Assembly (NCBI RefSeq): GCF_036370855.1
Contig: NC_088112.1
Span: 16,856,469-16,920,468, forward strand
Length of the DNA: 64,000 nt
Direction: 5' to 3'
Source: Dromaius novaehollandiae
Lineage: Eukaryota > Chordata > Aves > Casuariiformes > Dromaiidae
In this document: positions 27,552 to 60,345 of the stretch, piece by piece
Layout: the number at the start of each line of letters is the position of its first letter
Position numbering within the stretch: position 1 is the stretch's first letter
Position numbers and translations under genes: made by a program
Notes under the pieces: model-generated
Database searches by the model: none
Seen by the model: the letters and a program-made list of their open reading frames with translations, nothing else
What the model was told of the DNA's origin: nothing

Positions 27552-28439
27552 ATGATGGAGATCTTCCTCCTGCTTTTGCCTCCTTCCCAGCTCTCACAGA
27601 CAGGCCTGGGACCTCTTGTGCTCTCGGATGGCACTTGAATGAGGAGACTCAAAGCAGGAGAAACATCAGACTTTTGAAATCAGCTGTGAGCTCCTGCTCT
27701 ATAGAGAGGAAAGCTGGACCCCAAAAGCCACAACTGTGACATCAGCATAGAAATGAGCAGGCTTTTTCCCAAAAGGAGAAGTTTCACCTTGCACAGAGCT
27801 CTATTTGCTGCATGGCCCTCACTCCTGTTAACCCCTTTGCTGCCCTGCTTATGCACATCTCTGTGTGTGTCCTACAAAAACTGCACGGACAAGTTTGAAA
27901 ATTCAGTCAGTGTCTTTCTGGGTTTCAGCCACCTCAGAGCTATTGAGAGTTCTTCTTTTTTCTTGGAAAATCTGAGACTTCTTCCAGAAAACCCCAAGCA
28001 AGATAGTTTCTATCTTAAGTTGTCAATCATTACTAGTTAGTAACACTGCCATTTATGCAACGAAAAGAGGAGTAGATATTTTGTGGGCTGATATTGTTGA
28101 TAAAATGTGAACATAAGAAATAGCACTTTTATTAGTAGCCAGTGGAGTATATTTTCAACCCATATAGTCAGATTCCCCTTCATCCATAGGGATCACACTG
28201 TGAATGACAGCTGTTTTCCATGCTCTGTTCCTCCTGCTTATAAGAAAGGAGCCACCTTCTGTGGTCTTGATTCAAAGAACAATGCTTACCACAGGGAAGC
28301 AATAATGCCTGACATCTTTGGGGTCAGACCACTTTATTTTTCTAACTTCCAAGGTGCTTTGTAGGATCCATGTCCCTGCAACTTGAGCCCATAGGATGCT
28401 ACACTAGATCATCCTAACAGCCACTGTCTGTGCTAGCTC

Positions 28440-29190
28440 CATTTTCAATTTGTCCTTCTCTATCAAGGGTGACGAGAAGTAGCCAGTACTCTAGGGCAGG
28501 TCAAATCAGGACCTCGCACAGGGCATTAATATGTTCTGATCTGTGCTGGAATTGTCTTGCCTGATGTAGCTTTGGCTAACGTTGGCCTTTTCCCAGTCAC
28601 AACATACTGGTAGTTTGGACTCATCCCCTGACTGATCGAGGCACCCACGTCGTTCTACTCTTCTGGCATTTCTAACCAAGATACTTCCTGCTGTTCCAGA
28701 CATTGGGTCATCAGCACATTTTATTAACAAACATATTATTTTTGGGCTGGACTAACTAATAAAAATATTTAATGCTTTTGGTCTCAAGAGCAACCCTGGA
28801 GAACCACTTCTGCTACCTCCCTCCAGCCCAAAAGATTTCCCCATCCATTAACCCATTCTCACCCTCCTTTGGGACATTTCCTTATTCACTTCACAATTCC
28901 TGCACTAAACTCCATGTTCTACAGATGAATTACTAATTTCCCACTATCAAATGCTTTTCCACAGTCCTGAAAGCAAAGATCTATTTCTTCTCCCTAAGGG
29001 GGAACTCAGGTATCCTCTCCTATTGGTTGGGCATTCACTACACTTGGATGGCTATTGCATTTTTATCCTGTTTGTGCATCTATTTCAATTATCCTTTGCA
29101 CCTGTTCTGGCTACTGATGGGGTCAGATTTGTCAGCAAATTGCTGCTAATCCCACTTCCCTCTCCCTTCTTAACATCGGTACGCCAATCT
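28440..29190 (-). mobile_element. Old CR1/L3-type LINE fragment, antisense
   Basis: The plus strand reads like the reverse complement of a CR1-type LINE RT region. Recognisable are CAGTACTCTAGGGCAGGTC near 28475, ATTAACAAACATATTA near 28720, then CAACCCTGGAGAACCACTTC and TACCTCCCTCCAGCC near 28790-28830, and CAAATGCTTTTCCACAGTCC near 28950. The order matches antisense CR1 copies common in birds and reptiles. It is strongly degenerate and has no coding capacity. The family call rests on memory of consensus patterns, not on an alignment. Confidence 0.55.
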
Positions 29191-31182
29191 CTTTGCATTA
29201 TGGTACCATTCTCAACTCCAGAGAGGTATGACCAAATTTCCCTTTGGCCCTGGGATCACAAGGGCCAAGTCTTGCACTTTGCGGTACTTTCCTATGCTAA
29301 TTTGGCTATTCCTATAACCCCTTAGTGAGGGCATGCACATGCATTGCAGGGAGCAAATCTCAGCCCAGGACAGAGCAGCAGCTCTGGCTGCTGGTGCAGG
29401 TACCCTGGCACTGGATGCTGCCTGGTACTGGTAATGAACTGGTAAGCTCTGCACCAGCGATGGCTCCAGCTGCACATCCCAGTAGCCCCAGCTGGGTGAA
29501 CTCTCCTCTAGGAGAGAGCTTTGCAGGGACAGAGGCTTCCAGCAGCTCCGAAAACAAGCTCACTCTGCACAGGGAGCTGGACCCAGCCCTCTCTCCCTCT
29601 CTCTCTGCTTCCCACATTCCAGTCCCCACACGGTCTGACGGGTGAGGGCTGTGGGAAATGGTTGGTTGTTCTGGGCCTATCAGTTTTGTAGCCATAATTT
29701 CTCTGATGAGATTCTGAAGGGAAGCGGTCCCTCCGGGTTTTCAGTTTTGATGATGAGTATTTTTGTTGGGGTGTGTTTTTATGTTCAGAGGTGGACCCAA
29801 ACTGAGACTTTTACTCACGGCCCAGATCCCCAGAAGGGACACATGCCACAGCTTGGGCCCACCTCTAGTGCAATATCTTTTATTTGTAGACCATATTTTA
29901 CTCTACAGCTGTTGCATCGTTATCAGCACCAATATATGCATAATCCTACTGCCAGTCACTATTTCATATGTGCCTAAGTGTATCCCAGAAACTAATGTGA
30001 CACTCTGGTGTCTCTTTCCATGTTTAAGATGTGTCTCAGACTGATGTGTGCGCAGGTTTTAATCCTTCTCTCCTTGGTTTGCGCGTGTTTCTATTTTTTT
30101 TAAGTGAGAGTGTCATGTCTAGTGTTTGTTTGTGTCGTGTTATGAAATCTAGAGCACAGTGGACTTTACTTATAACTAAATCGTCTCTATTCACCTGTCG
30201 AGGGGACTGTGGTGGAGTCCCGCGGGGATGGGACACAGAAGTGCAATGCAGATGTGCAGCCAGAAGGAAGTTAGCCCGAAGTGGGAAATGGCTCTTCCCC
30301 TTCTTCCCAGTCAGGGCTCACCAGCTCTCCAGAGTGGGGAGACACAGCACCGCAGATACAGGGTACTAGGTAGTGGGTTAGGTTTTGGCTGTGGGGAAGT
30401 CCAGGGTCCGCCTGTGTAAAACTGGGTAGATCTGGAGAAGGGGATTCACAGACATCTCCTTTTGGGGGCTTTTTCTAAAATGGGATGTCAGCTAATGCAC
30501 TGCGGAGGCAAACCCCCTGCTCCAACGCACAGGTGCTAGGAAAGGTCTCCAGCTGGGCTCGGTGCCTAGCTCGAATACAGTGCAAATTGCACAACCTCAC
30601 GTGTGCCCACATGGACCGGAGAGCAGTGGGCTGCCAAGTCAGCCCCGGGGAGCACAGCCTGGGCTCTCTGGGACATGCCCAGGTGGATGCAGAGGACTCT
30701 GGCAAAGGCAGGGGAACTGCTCCAGTTTAGCCCAGGTGGCACTTGGAGAGATGGCTCTTCTTGCTGGACTGCGAGGAGGCATGAAGGTCAGCTAGAGCTG
30801 AGGGTGTACTGGGAGGCCTGCAGTGTCCCACTTGTTCCTCTCCTTTCCTCCTTTATGGAGCACACCGAAGTTACAAAGGCCTGCAAAACTTGCCCGAAGC
30901 GTGCTCGCTGCCCTCTCCCAGCCGCTGTGCTAACTAGCTGGGATCATGCTGTTACTCTGCAGCATCCCTGAAGGGAAACAGCACCTGCTTCCACACTGTC
31001 TGCCAGAAACCATCCTGGGGCGAGGAAGATAACAGAGTTCAGACTGAGGTACCAAAGAGTTAACATTCTCCTAGGTTTACAGATGTATTTGTAGGACTTG
31101 TACTATGTCACATCTATAGCCATGGGATATTATTTTTATGCTGTAAACTTTTACAAATATGTTTTTAAAGAAAAAGTTTAAA

Positions 31183-31188
31183 ATTAAA
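31183..31188 (+). terminator. PDGFRB: Variant poly(A) signal ATTAAA
   Basis: ATTAAA after an AT-rich stretch (31130-31190) and before the T-rich GTGTTTCTTCTTTTTG, a typical cleavage-site layout. It could end a long PDGFRB 3' UTR. Confidence 0.4.
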
Positions 31189-33620
31189 GGTGTTTCTTCT
31201 TTTTGCAAAGTGTCATCTCCTCCTTTGTTTGCCTGGTTTCAGCTGCTTCCACCTGCTTCCACTCAGATGGGTTGGGAACACAGCTTAACCGTGCCGTGGG
31301 TGAAGCCTAAGCATGTTAATACGCTGTGCATGACCCCAATGCTTAGCAAAAGCCAAGCTGAGAACCAGGCAGAGAGAAGCACAGTGAGGCAGCAGCTGAG
31401 CCCAGGGATGTGGTAAGGAGCAGGGGCTGCAAACAAGATCTGCCCCAGCAATCTGGTAACGGGCCAGCCTGTGGGTCGTGCTGCACTGAGTGAAGGTGAG
31501 TGAATGGAAGGACAGCCAAGCTATGGGAAGATGCACCGGGAACATGTACATCCTGAACCCCAGTGCTGGGGGCTTACCCCCCTCCTGGGTAACACTGCTG
31601 GATCTGGGCTTGGGTCAGGGTAGGGATGTGGGTCTTCCAGGCTGGAGCAGCGTGGGGTCGGAGGGAGGTGTGGGAACATCACAGCACAGTTGATTTTTCT
31701 CCATAGCGTAATGGTTCAGGGCAGTGGGAGAGAGGGGGGCTAGCAATGGGAGCAGGGCACCAGTGGGAGTTACAGTGCACAGAGCTCCTCATGTCTGGCT
31801 CTCTGAGCTGAGTCCTCCTCCCCTCCTTCTGGGAGCAGCAACTACCCTCCAAAGGTGAAACCCCAAAGTGCTGGCTCCCCACACTATCACGCTCTCATCC
31901 CAGGTCCCTGTGTCTCTCTCCTTTCCTCCTGCTCTCCTCACCTTCCTCCTGCTGCCACCCCGAAAGTGCTGAAGTCCCCCAACCACATGGGAAACAGTCA
32001 CCTCCTGGGGTCCAGCCCAAAGCTGCCTCCTCTCTGCAGCTCTGCTGAATCTGCTCCTCTCAAAAACTAGCCCAGACTGCTGAGCAGAGCTGTTTGCAGC
32101 CAGCTTGGACCTGCATGCTTGGAAAGGCTGAGGTTGCTGCACAAAGAGGATTTTGAACTGAGGCTCAAATATATTGACTTTGTCCCAATTTTCAGGCTGT
32201 GTGATGCTGCCCCAGTGCAAGTCCTGGCCAGCAGCAGTCATGCCCGTTTGCACAGGGATTCATACACCCCAGCTTCTGGAAACCCTTTGTGTATCCAAAA
32301 GACCCAAGGCACCGGCTGCAGCAGGAGACAGGTTCAAGTCCCAGCAAGGCTCCCCTTTCCAGCACAGCCTGTCCTGAGCTCTCATTTCTGCTCAGTTTCC
32401 CAGAGAGGAGGTTTGCAGGCTCCCTGACCAGCTCAAGCCAATTCTCCCCAGATTTGCTCTGAGTCACCTGGCACAGCTCAGCCATGTCACAGCATTTTTC
32501 TCCAGGAGCTGAATCAGCAGGGGAAAAAAATCACCTCATCTCTAGAGAGGTTACAGGGAAGCAGGGAAGGGGGCTTGCTAGCTCTTAGCCAAGAACCTGG
32601 CTCACTCTCACTGCCTGCTCCCCGTCCAGCAGGCCTTTTGCATGTGGAGACACCGAGAAGGAGTTGCTGGGAGGGAAATGAGTAGCTGGACCCTGGGACC
32701 TCCAGCAAGACATTTTCCCCACCTGAAACAAGTTTCTCTCCTCTTTGGCAGCAAGGACATATGATGAGACAGGCATCTTGCATAGGAGACCAGGGAAGCA
32801 CAGAAATCTGGACTGTGCCCTTGGAGACAAACATGGCCTGCTGCAGCAGTCAGGCTCCCCACAGCAGGACTTTTAGCTGTCTGGGTACTGACAGCTGACT
32901 CAGGACATGGCTGTTTCCCACATGCCTCCCAGCTACTGCAGGGCAGTTGACGCTGTGGCCGTTTGTGCACAGTGCAGAGGTCCCACAAGGCTGCTATGGC
33001 CTGGCCCCACTCCCACCTAGGAAACCAGTCTGGGCTCCCAGTGCTCACAACCGCTCTCTCCCCCATAGCCAGCTTATGGCCAAACAGGCAGTGGGAAGGT
33101 CTTGTGCCATCTCCTAGTGTGCCATCTTGGCCATGGGGGCCTCCACGAGCATCCTTGGGCTCCAGGTGACTCAAAGCAAGGGTGCAGCTCCTCTGAGAGC
33201 AGTGCTGCTTCTTGCTCAAAGCTGCTTGGGCACATGGGCCCACCTGGGCAAACAGCATCAGCTGGCCATGCAAAGCAGAAGTCTTCTGCATAAAGCTGGA
33301 CCTGCACAAGCCTGGCACTGCTCTCATTACAGCTGTGTCAACCTGCTTGTGACAGCCTGGGGAAGGAAGCCCTGAGCAGTAGGAGCTGTGCCCACCCCAG
33401 TAACACTCCAGCGGCTGAGCTGCTGCTTGCAACTGCAGGATTTGGGGGTGCCACCCACAGGCAGGAAGAGACTGGCCACCAATGAGGCAGGAAGCCCAGC
33501 AGATAGCCTGTCCCACCAGTCTGAGCATCCCCAGGTGTGCCCAGCTCAGCTTAGGGACCATGTACACCAGCTGTGACTTGTCACCTGTGAACTGCTGCCA
33601 TCAGAGAGGCTCTGCAAGAG

Positions 33621-33656
33621 GCTCCTCAAAGGCAAGAAGCTCCTCAAAGGCTGAGA
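33621..33656 (+). repeat. Two imperfect copies of an 18-base unit
   Basis: GCTCCTCAAAGGCAAGAA followed directly by GCTCCTCAAAGGCTGAGA. Slippage-type tandem duplication. Confidence 0.85.
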
Positions 33657-33711
33657 GATTGTTTCCCTTCTCTGCTAACAACCTGTCTGGTTTAATACTG
33701 GTTCGCACTAG

Positions 33712-33775
33712 TGAGTCAGTTCTCTCTGAGCTGGCATTTGTTCCCGGAAAAAAAAAAATAAAAAGAAGAAGGAGG
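33712..33775. promoter_or_regulatory. AP-1 plus STAT/ETS-like cluster upstream of CSF1R
   Basis: TGAGTCA (33712-33718), a perfect STAT-type palindrome TTCCCGGAA (33741-33749) that also has an ETS core, then a purine-rich run AAGAAGAAGGAGGGAAAC. It lies about 1.9 kb before the CSF1R ATG. Motifs are seen; function is inference. Confidence 0.3.
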
Positions 33776-35481
33776 GAAACAAACATCCTTTAAAAAGCCC
33801 CTTTGGCTCAAAAGGAGGAAAGATAATCAGCCAGACCTCTCCTGTGGCCCAGCCACTCTCCAAGCCCCCAGCTCTGGGCAGGAGCCCCCCAGAACACCAC
33901 ACTGTCTCTGCTTCATGTTCTTCTTCCCCATGTCCTGCCAGGAAAAACTGCTGAGAGGAAACCTCCTCCAGCCAAAAGCTGCTGTTTCTTCTCTCTGGAC
34001 TCCTGCACTGCCCAGCTCCCTCGTGCTCTCCAGCCATCCCTCTGGCCAAAACCTAGAGCTTTCTCCTCATTCCCATGACTCTTAGTCATCTTCAGCACAG
34101 TCAGCCATGCTCTCATCTCTTGGCACCCAAGATATTGTCCTCCCAGTACCTCTCTAATTGCCCCTGTGGAGAATCCCCCAAGCCTGTTCCCCTCCGTTTT
34201 GCAGAGGCATGAGGGAGACTCCTCTGTTGGGGACTTTGAGCTGCACATGCAGATTCAACAGCCACCTCTGTGCAGACACTTCAGTAAATCCTGACTCTTT
34301 CTGTCCCTATTAGGCAGCCCATCTCTCTGACAGCTCCCTGCTGAGAGCAGATGAGCAGCTGCAGCCCAGTGCAGCTAATTTGGAATCCCAAAGCACCCCA
34401 GGACCTCTTTCTCAGCCTGTGCTACCAGGTGGTGATTATAACTTCCTACCCCAGCACTGCCATGATCAAGGCTGAACTTCTTCTGCAACGTGAGGTTAAC
34501 TAGCACTGCAGCAGAGAGCAAGGGGAACCCTGCATCTCCCTTGACCTGCTAACGTTTTGCTGACCTGACTGTCCCTTAGCAAGTTGTTTTGCTTCAATCC
34601 TCTTCTCACCCCCAATTTTGAAGAGGTGCAATTCAGGAGAGGGTTAACAAAGCGCCTCATTACTGCTCCCAGGTGCCAACCAGGCTGACAATCAGAAACC
34701 AGCTTCAAAATGCCTCCCGACCAAAGCCAGACCCATGGGGTGGAAGAGCCCTGCAGACATGATGACAGTGGGGCAGGTGGGCTGTGTTCTCTGGGGCCAG
34801 GAAGAAGGTCCTTGGTGGAGCCTGCAGCCTGGCAGTGGCTCCCCGACTGCCATCCCCTCCAACGGCTGCAGTGCTCTGGGATGGCCACGTCTCCACATGG
34901 TGCAGGCTGGAGCAGGGCAGTGGCATGGCCCCACGAGGTTCATGGCCACAAGGCCCCTCTCTGTCCTGGGGTTGGTGGCCTCAGCTGAAACCAAATAATT
35001 TGTTGTCCTCATGGGCCTCTGCCACATGGGAGCCACCCTGGGCCAAGCCCGAGGCCTCTTCATGGACCTGCTGCGGGGCAGTTGAGCCTGCCATGCTCCT
35101 GGGCAGGCCCTCAGGGCCCAAAGCCAGCAAGAGCCACGAGGCCTGGGGCAAAATTTGTCCTGCTGAGGTAAAACTTAGCCCTCCGCCACCCAGGTAGGTC
35201 CCAGCCTGGCTCTTCCTCCCTGAGCAGGAGGCGAGAGCACAGCAGTGCCTGGTGGGGCTGGGTGGCCCTAGCCAGGGTGAATCGGGGTGGCCCAAATCCC
35301 AGAGTGGTGGGGCGGCCTGGGGCCAAGCCCCCTCCCCACAGTGGGACCCACAGCGGGCAGGCGGCCCCAATGGCGGGGCACCAGCAGGGCAGCAGGACGC
35401 ACTTGCCCTGGGGCCCTTTGCTGCCCCACCTCTGCGGACCGGCTTTGTCACTGGTGACGTCTCAAAACACTGCCTTTTTCT

Positions 35482-35496
35482 CCCCCCCCCCCCCCC
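35482..35496 (+). repeat. Homopolymer run of 15 C
   Basis: Poly-C tract within a pyrimidine-rich stretch, about 200 bases before the CSF1R start codon. Such tracts are unstable and error-prone in sequencing. Confidence 0.9.
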
Positions 35497-35499
35497 TTT

Positions 35500-35689
35500 C
35501 CAAAAACAAAACAAAAGTAATTTCTTAACTTGTGGTTGACTCAGAAAGGAGAAGCTCCTATCCAGAGAGCGCTGGGGACGGCACCCGCGCGGAGAGGCGC
35601 CTGCCGCCCAAGCGGGTCTCTTCAGCCTCCCGCAGGGTCTTCACTGCGGCCTGGCTCCAAGCTGGGGAGGTGCCACCATCACTGGGAAG
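35500..35689 (+). promoter_or_regulatory. CSF1R: CSF1R proximal promoter and 5' UTR
   Basis: There is no TATA box. A RUNX site TGTGGTT (35531-35537) overlaps an AP-1 site TGACTCA (35537-35543) and is followed by purine-rich AGAAAGGAGAAG (35543-35554), a possible PU.1/ETS element. RUNX1, C/EBP and PU.1 are the known regulators of the mammalian CSF1R promoter. GC-rich 5' UTR sequence leads to the ATG at 35690. Acceptor-like sequences at 35617-35625 and 35626-35635 could accept an upstream exon, as in mammalian trophoblast transcripts. The transcription start is not determined. Confidence 0.5.
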
Positions 35690-56344
<20,655 letters not shown>

Positions 56345-57475
56345 CTGCTACCAGCACCTCAGGGTGACAAGTGACCTCAGGTGATCACCACTTTCTAGCC
56401 GTGCAGCTCCATGTCCATACCATGCAGCATCAGATGATGGGTTTTTTTTTTTCTTCTAAATACAAATTACAGCCAAGTAACACATTTCCAGAGGTCACTC
56501 ACCAGCACACACTTGAACCCTTGTGTTTCATATATGGGTGCATGTACGCAGACACGAGCAAGCCTTGAAACAAATCGTGAGGGGGTGAAGAAGCGAGAAA
56601 CTGCCTCACGCCAGAAGCAGGGCTTGGCAGCTCTGCCCTCTTTCCTTTGACAGTCAGTCACGGGCTGTTGCAGAGTGTGTGTCTGGATACAGTTAAAGCT
56701 TCTACCTTGCCTCAAAAATGCATTAACCTCCAGATTTCCTCATGCAATCTGCTTCTCTGCAGCTGATGCTTCTGCAGGGATTGCTTGGGTGAAATGGGAC
56801 AACCTAAGGGTTATGTGAACTTGTACATGCCCCAGTAACAGGGCAGAGGGGCAGTTATTTCTCAGGTAAAATATAGAAGTGACCCGTACTCTTTGAAATG
56901 GGCACTGAATACAGTCTCAATCCAGGAAAGAATGGCAGCTTAAACATATCCAGAACTGATACCGTAATACATATCCTACGAAACATTTGAACTCTTAAAC
57001 ATGTAGCAATTCACTGCCTTTCTCACAGTTACAGACATGCTCTTGTATATATTTTCTTTGGTTTATTTTGATAGTACAATTGAGGTCATTTTTTTCATAA
57101 GCTAGCTAGGGCCTAATGCCCTTAAACCTTATTTCTAGTCTAGCTCTTCTAAAGGTTACTAATGCCACAGCCACCAGGTCCTGTGCAGCTAGCAAACGGG
57201 GTAACTATTGAACCTTAGGTTCACTGGACTTGGTTGGTAAAGGATCAGTATTACAGGTACAAGCACTGACACAGCTTAGGCAAACTATGACAAGCCAGAA
57301 TTACTGTACAACATGTGGCCTTCACCAGACTGTGGACAATGCTGTTATGGGCCACTTCTGATTATATTACACCTCTGTGTTTATGCTAATGCCAAGTGAT
57401 TGATTCCTCCTTAATAAAAAGCTAATGTATTTCTATCCGTCAGCATTATAAATAAAGATGCTTAACAAAGCAAGA
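56345..57475 (+). other. CSF1R: CSF1R 3' UTR
   Basis: About 1.1 kb from the stop to two closely spaced poly(A) signals, AATAAA at 57413-57418 and 57451-57456. It becomes AT-rich towards its end; no exon seen. Confidence 0.7.
57413..57456 (+). terminator. CSF1R: Paired poly(A) signals of CSF1R
   Basis: AATAAA at 57413-57418 and again at 57451-57456, 38 bases apart, the first canonical sense-strand signals after the CSF1R stop. Confidence 0.65.
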
Positions 57476-57683
57476 CTTTCCCACAGCTTTAAGGATTGTT
57501 CTCAGAGGGGAAAGGATCAGAGCAAGGGTGACACACTGACCCATCCTCTCACACTCTACCACTCTGATCCAGTCCTCAGACACTCACACTTCTCATTATC
57601 AGGTCAAGACCATTCAATCTTGTGTAACTTCAGAAACTTATTAAAAGCAAGGTTTTAAAGCACTTTGTTCTGAACAGCCTGCC

Positions 57684-57689
57684 TTTATT
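57684..57689 (-). terminator. HMGXB3: Distal antisense poly(A) signal, candidate for HMGXB3
   Basis: TTTATT on the plus strand (AATAAA on minus), about 230 bases beyond the CSF1R signals. If used, the HMGXB3 3' UTR is about 2.7 kb. Confidence 0.35.
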
Positions 57690-58765
57690 TGGGGGAAATG
57701 AAGTATTCACCAGTATGCATGGAGATAACAGGGCAGTAATTTCAGTGGGCTGATGGGACTTCTGACAACAGTCACCATGTTTGAGACATGGGCACATGGC
57801 AGCAGCCTGCGCCGGAGAGGTAGTACAACACAGAGGGCAGGGGTATGGACCGAAGGGCCCTGGTGACCAGAAATTTTAGTTTACTGCACGAGAACCTCCT
57901 GGAGCAACGGCTTAGACACAACAGGAGCTCCAGTTGCTGATAATATTAACCCAGCCTGGAGAGAAGTTACTGTCACTTGCTGCAGACTCTCTCCTACAAC
58001 AGCCTCGTCAGGAGCAGCTGTGCAGGGAACTGCAGAACAAGAAGTCACTGCTGATCCTGCGGAGCAGCCAGGCTGGTGCAGTCGGTCCTCTCATTCCCAT
58101 TGGTCTCTTGTTGCTCCTCAGCCCACATTAACTCAATCTGAATTCAGATCACTTTGGCAAACTGAAATTCTGGATCCCGAGACTTTTTATAAGCTGTTTG
58201 CACCAGAGAAGCCCTGACAGTACCGAGAAGCCCCTAAAATAAATTTAAAAAAAAAAAATTAAAAACAGCCAACCAAAAAAACAGAGATGATCCCTAGGAG
58301 GCATATAAGGAACGTGTCATCTCGAAATCACACACAGAGTCAAGTAACTGTTATGCAAGAAGAGGGTATGACCACTCTGCCTGCAACTCAAACCCTAGAA
58401 GGGATCATTCTGACTGCAGAAGCTACTTTCTTGCCATTTATAAGAACAATACCTTGGCTGCATTTAACAGAATAATTCTGTTCTGGAAGGCTGCATTTGA
58501 CACTGTGGTGAGGAGCTCAAGCAATTTCAAGACCTCTTCCATTCAGAACACACTGCTCCCCGAGAATATCTAACAGACTCCCCCTCAACCCCCCATCATT
58601 ATTTTCCCCACTGACATGAAAGGAACATGTCAGCTCACGGCAGCACAGCCTGGAATCATGGTTCACACACACAATGTTTGTGCCCTTTCCCACTGCGATC
58701 CTCCAGGTTTTGTACACCAAAAACAACTCATGTGGCCACAGTTTCACCCCAAAAATTGGAGATAA

Positions 58766-58771
58766 TTTATT
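58766..58771 (-). terminator. HMGXB3: Antisense poly(A) signal, candidate for HMGXB3
   Basis: Plus-strand TTTATT in GATAATTTATTAAAC gives AATAAA on minus, about 1.58 kb after the HMGXB3 stop. Confidence 0.45.
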
Positions 58772-59463
58772 AAACTTTATCACTGACTGAAAAAAGTCAC
58801 TAATGTCTCTTATAATAAGTTAATGTTCTTAACAGAAAAACCCCAAGCCATAATTACTGCATTTGCTCAGACTTAATACATTTACTTTTACAGTACGGTA
58901 CTCAATAGGTTCCCCTTCACAGAAGGGAGTTTTCAACCACACCACAAGCCTCTGAATCTTCCCCACTGCTCACACAAACAAAATAAATATCCTGCATGGC
59001 GATTTAGCAGTCTAGCATCCCCACTCCTCTCTTCTCTGGGGCCCAGCAAACATCCACCTTCAGATTCACTGCCAGCAATAGCTAAAGGGAGCTGAGAGCA
59101 GACAATACAAGTAGCTTCACAGACAGCGCCTAAGGTGTTCATTAGATATACTATAGAGGCAGAGCTCTTAACGAGACTCTTCTAAAGGAACAGAGAATGC
59201 GACCTGGACAGCAAGAGACTCACCTAACTTACACAGAGCTGTGTGGACACGGGTAGGGCAAATACGAAGCTAGAGTGCTAAGACTGCAAAAGTGGAGTAG
59301 CTCTCCCAGCGCCTCCTTTAAGGAAGGACTACAGAACTCTGCTTGGGCCTCTCTGGTTACACTGCATTCATTGTTTCTCTCTACTGCCACAGACGGTCCT
59401 TGTGATTCAGCTCTAATGGCAGAATAATACAAACTCTAGTCCTTGAATAGGATGAAACAGCTT

Positions 59464-59483
59464 AAAAAAAAAAAAAAAAAAAA
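59464..59483 (+). repeat. Run of 20 A
   Basis: Homopolymer on the plus strand (poly-U in the HMGXB3 transcript sense). No target-site duplication or retroposed body noticed next to it. Confidence 0.9.
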
Positions 59484-60345
59484 GTAAAGTGCCCAAGAAC
59501 ACAGCATGGAAACTGAGCATCCTTCCTGTTTCATCAGCTATTACCTTATACAACACTTGTACAGCCCTCAGATAAGCTTGTTTCCCCAGGGTTTGTTAGG
59601 TCAACTTTTACCTTAACATACAGAACGGCCTTCACTATATGTTTCAGCTTCTCAACTAGTGCTCATATGAAGGGACAACAACCCAAAAAGCTCTCTGCAG
59701 CCCAAGTACTTGCAATCCTGCACCCAGAACTGCAGCTACCAATGAGGCTCCCCAGCTTCGGCGCATTGAAGCTGCATGGGTACCTCTTCTCAGCTAAACA
59801 CTGAATGCAGCCAATACATACGAGAGCCCTACAAAATTTCCAAGCAGGAGTCAGTGTCCTAAACTAATCCATTCAGAACGTTTCGGGGAAAATATTTCTT
59901 GGCTATTTGTCCTCCTTCCAGGCCTGCTCCCACACCCTCAACCCTGCACCAATTTGCACAAAGAAGTCAGCAAGCAAGATTCAGAATTAAAAAACCTGTG
60001 CGCTTGATCATGCATACTCCCAGCTACCAGAAATGCCTCTCCCTTCTCTACTCTCCAACTGCAGGGAGGGCAACATTTCACATGACTGAACAGTGGGTCC
60101 ATCACACACCTTGGGAGGGAATTGCAGCCTTCAGCAAGGAGGGTAACAGACCCATGCTCAAAGCAGCTGTCGTGATACTCTGGAAGCACACAGCTCTTTG
60201 GTCAGTAACAGCAGTCAAAACCATCAGTATCACACCTCCAACTTGTAAAAATAAACTCTCAAGCCCGGCAGCTGCCCAAACCTTGCAGAAGGTGGCCCAG
60301 CCCACCCATCTAGATGACCAGAGAGAGAAACCAACAAGCTGTTTT

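Larger units (their letters stand above)
26113..31215 (+). other. PDGFRB: PDGFRB 3' UTR and/or downstream spacer
   Basis: About 5.1 kb after the PDGFRB stop without a supported exon on either strand. AATAAA signals occur at 27060-27065 and 27546-27551; a third candidate, ATTAAA at 31183-31188, sits in an AT-rich stretch. A 3' UTR ending near 27.1 or 27.6 kb would be 1.0-1.5 kb long, one ending near 31.2 kb about 5.1 kb and containing the antisense CR1 copy. Sequence alone does not decide. Confidence 0.6.
31216..35500. other. PDGFRB-CSF1R spacer
   Basis: About 4.3 kb with no supported exon. The open frames here (up to 319 codons on the minus strand at 32608-33567) lack domains and look accidental. 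The distal part holds a candidate regulatory cluster at 33712-33775 and a short tandem repeat at 33621-33656. In mammals the upstream, alternative CSF1R promoter lies in the corresponding interval. Confidence 0.7.
57690..60345 (-). other. HMGXB3: HMGXB3 3' UTR and convergent spacer
   Basis: No supported exon on either strand. Antisense AATAAA signals are at 58766-58771 and 57684-57689, so the minus-strand 3' UTR may be 1.6 or 2.7 kb. A-rich runs occur at 58246-58260 and 59464-59483 (20 A). Confidence 0.6.

Noticed and set aside
32608-33567. 319-codon open frame on the minus strand in the spacer
   Set aside because: No recognisable domain and no supporting splice structure; composition (Trp, Cys, Gln, Ser) is typical of noncoding reverse strand.
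58238-58260. AATAAA followed by an A-rich run, like the end of a processed retrocopy
   Set aside because: No recognisable gene body upstream and no target-site duplication seen; more likely a chance A-rich tract in the HMGXB3 3' UTR.
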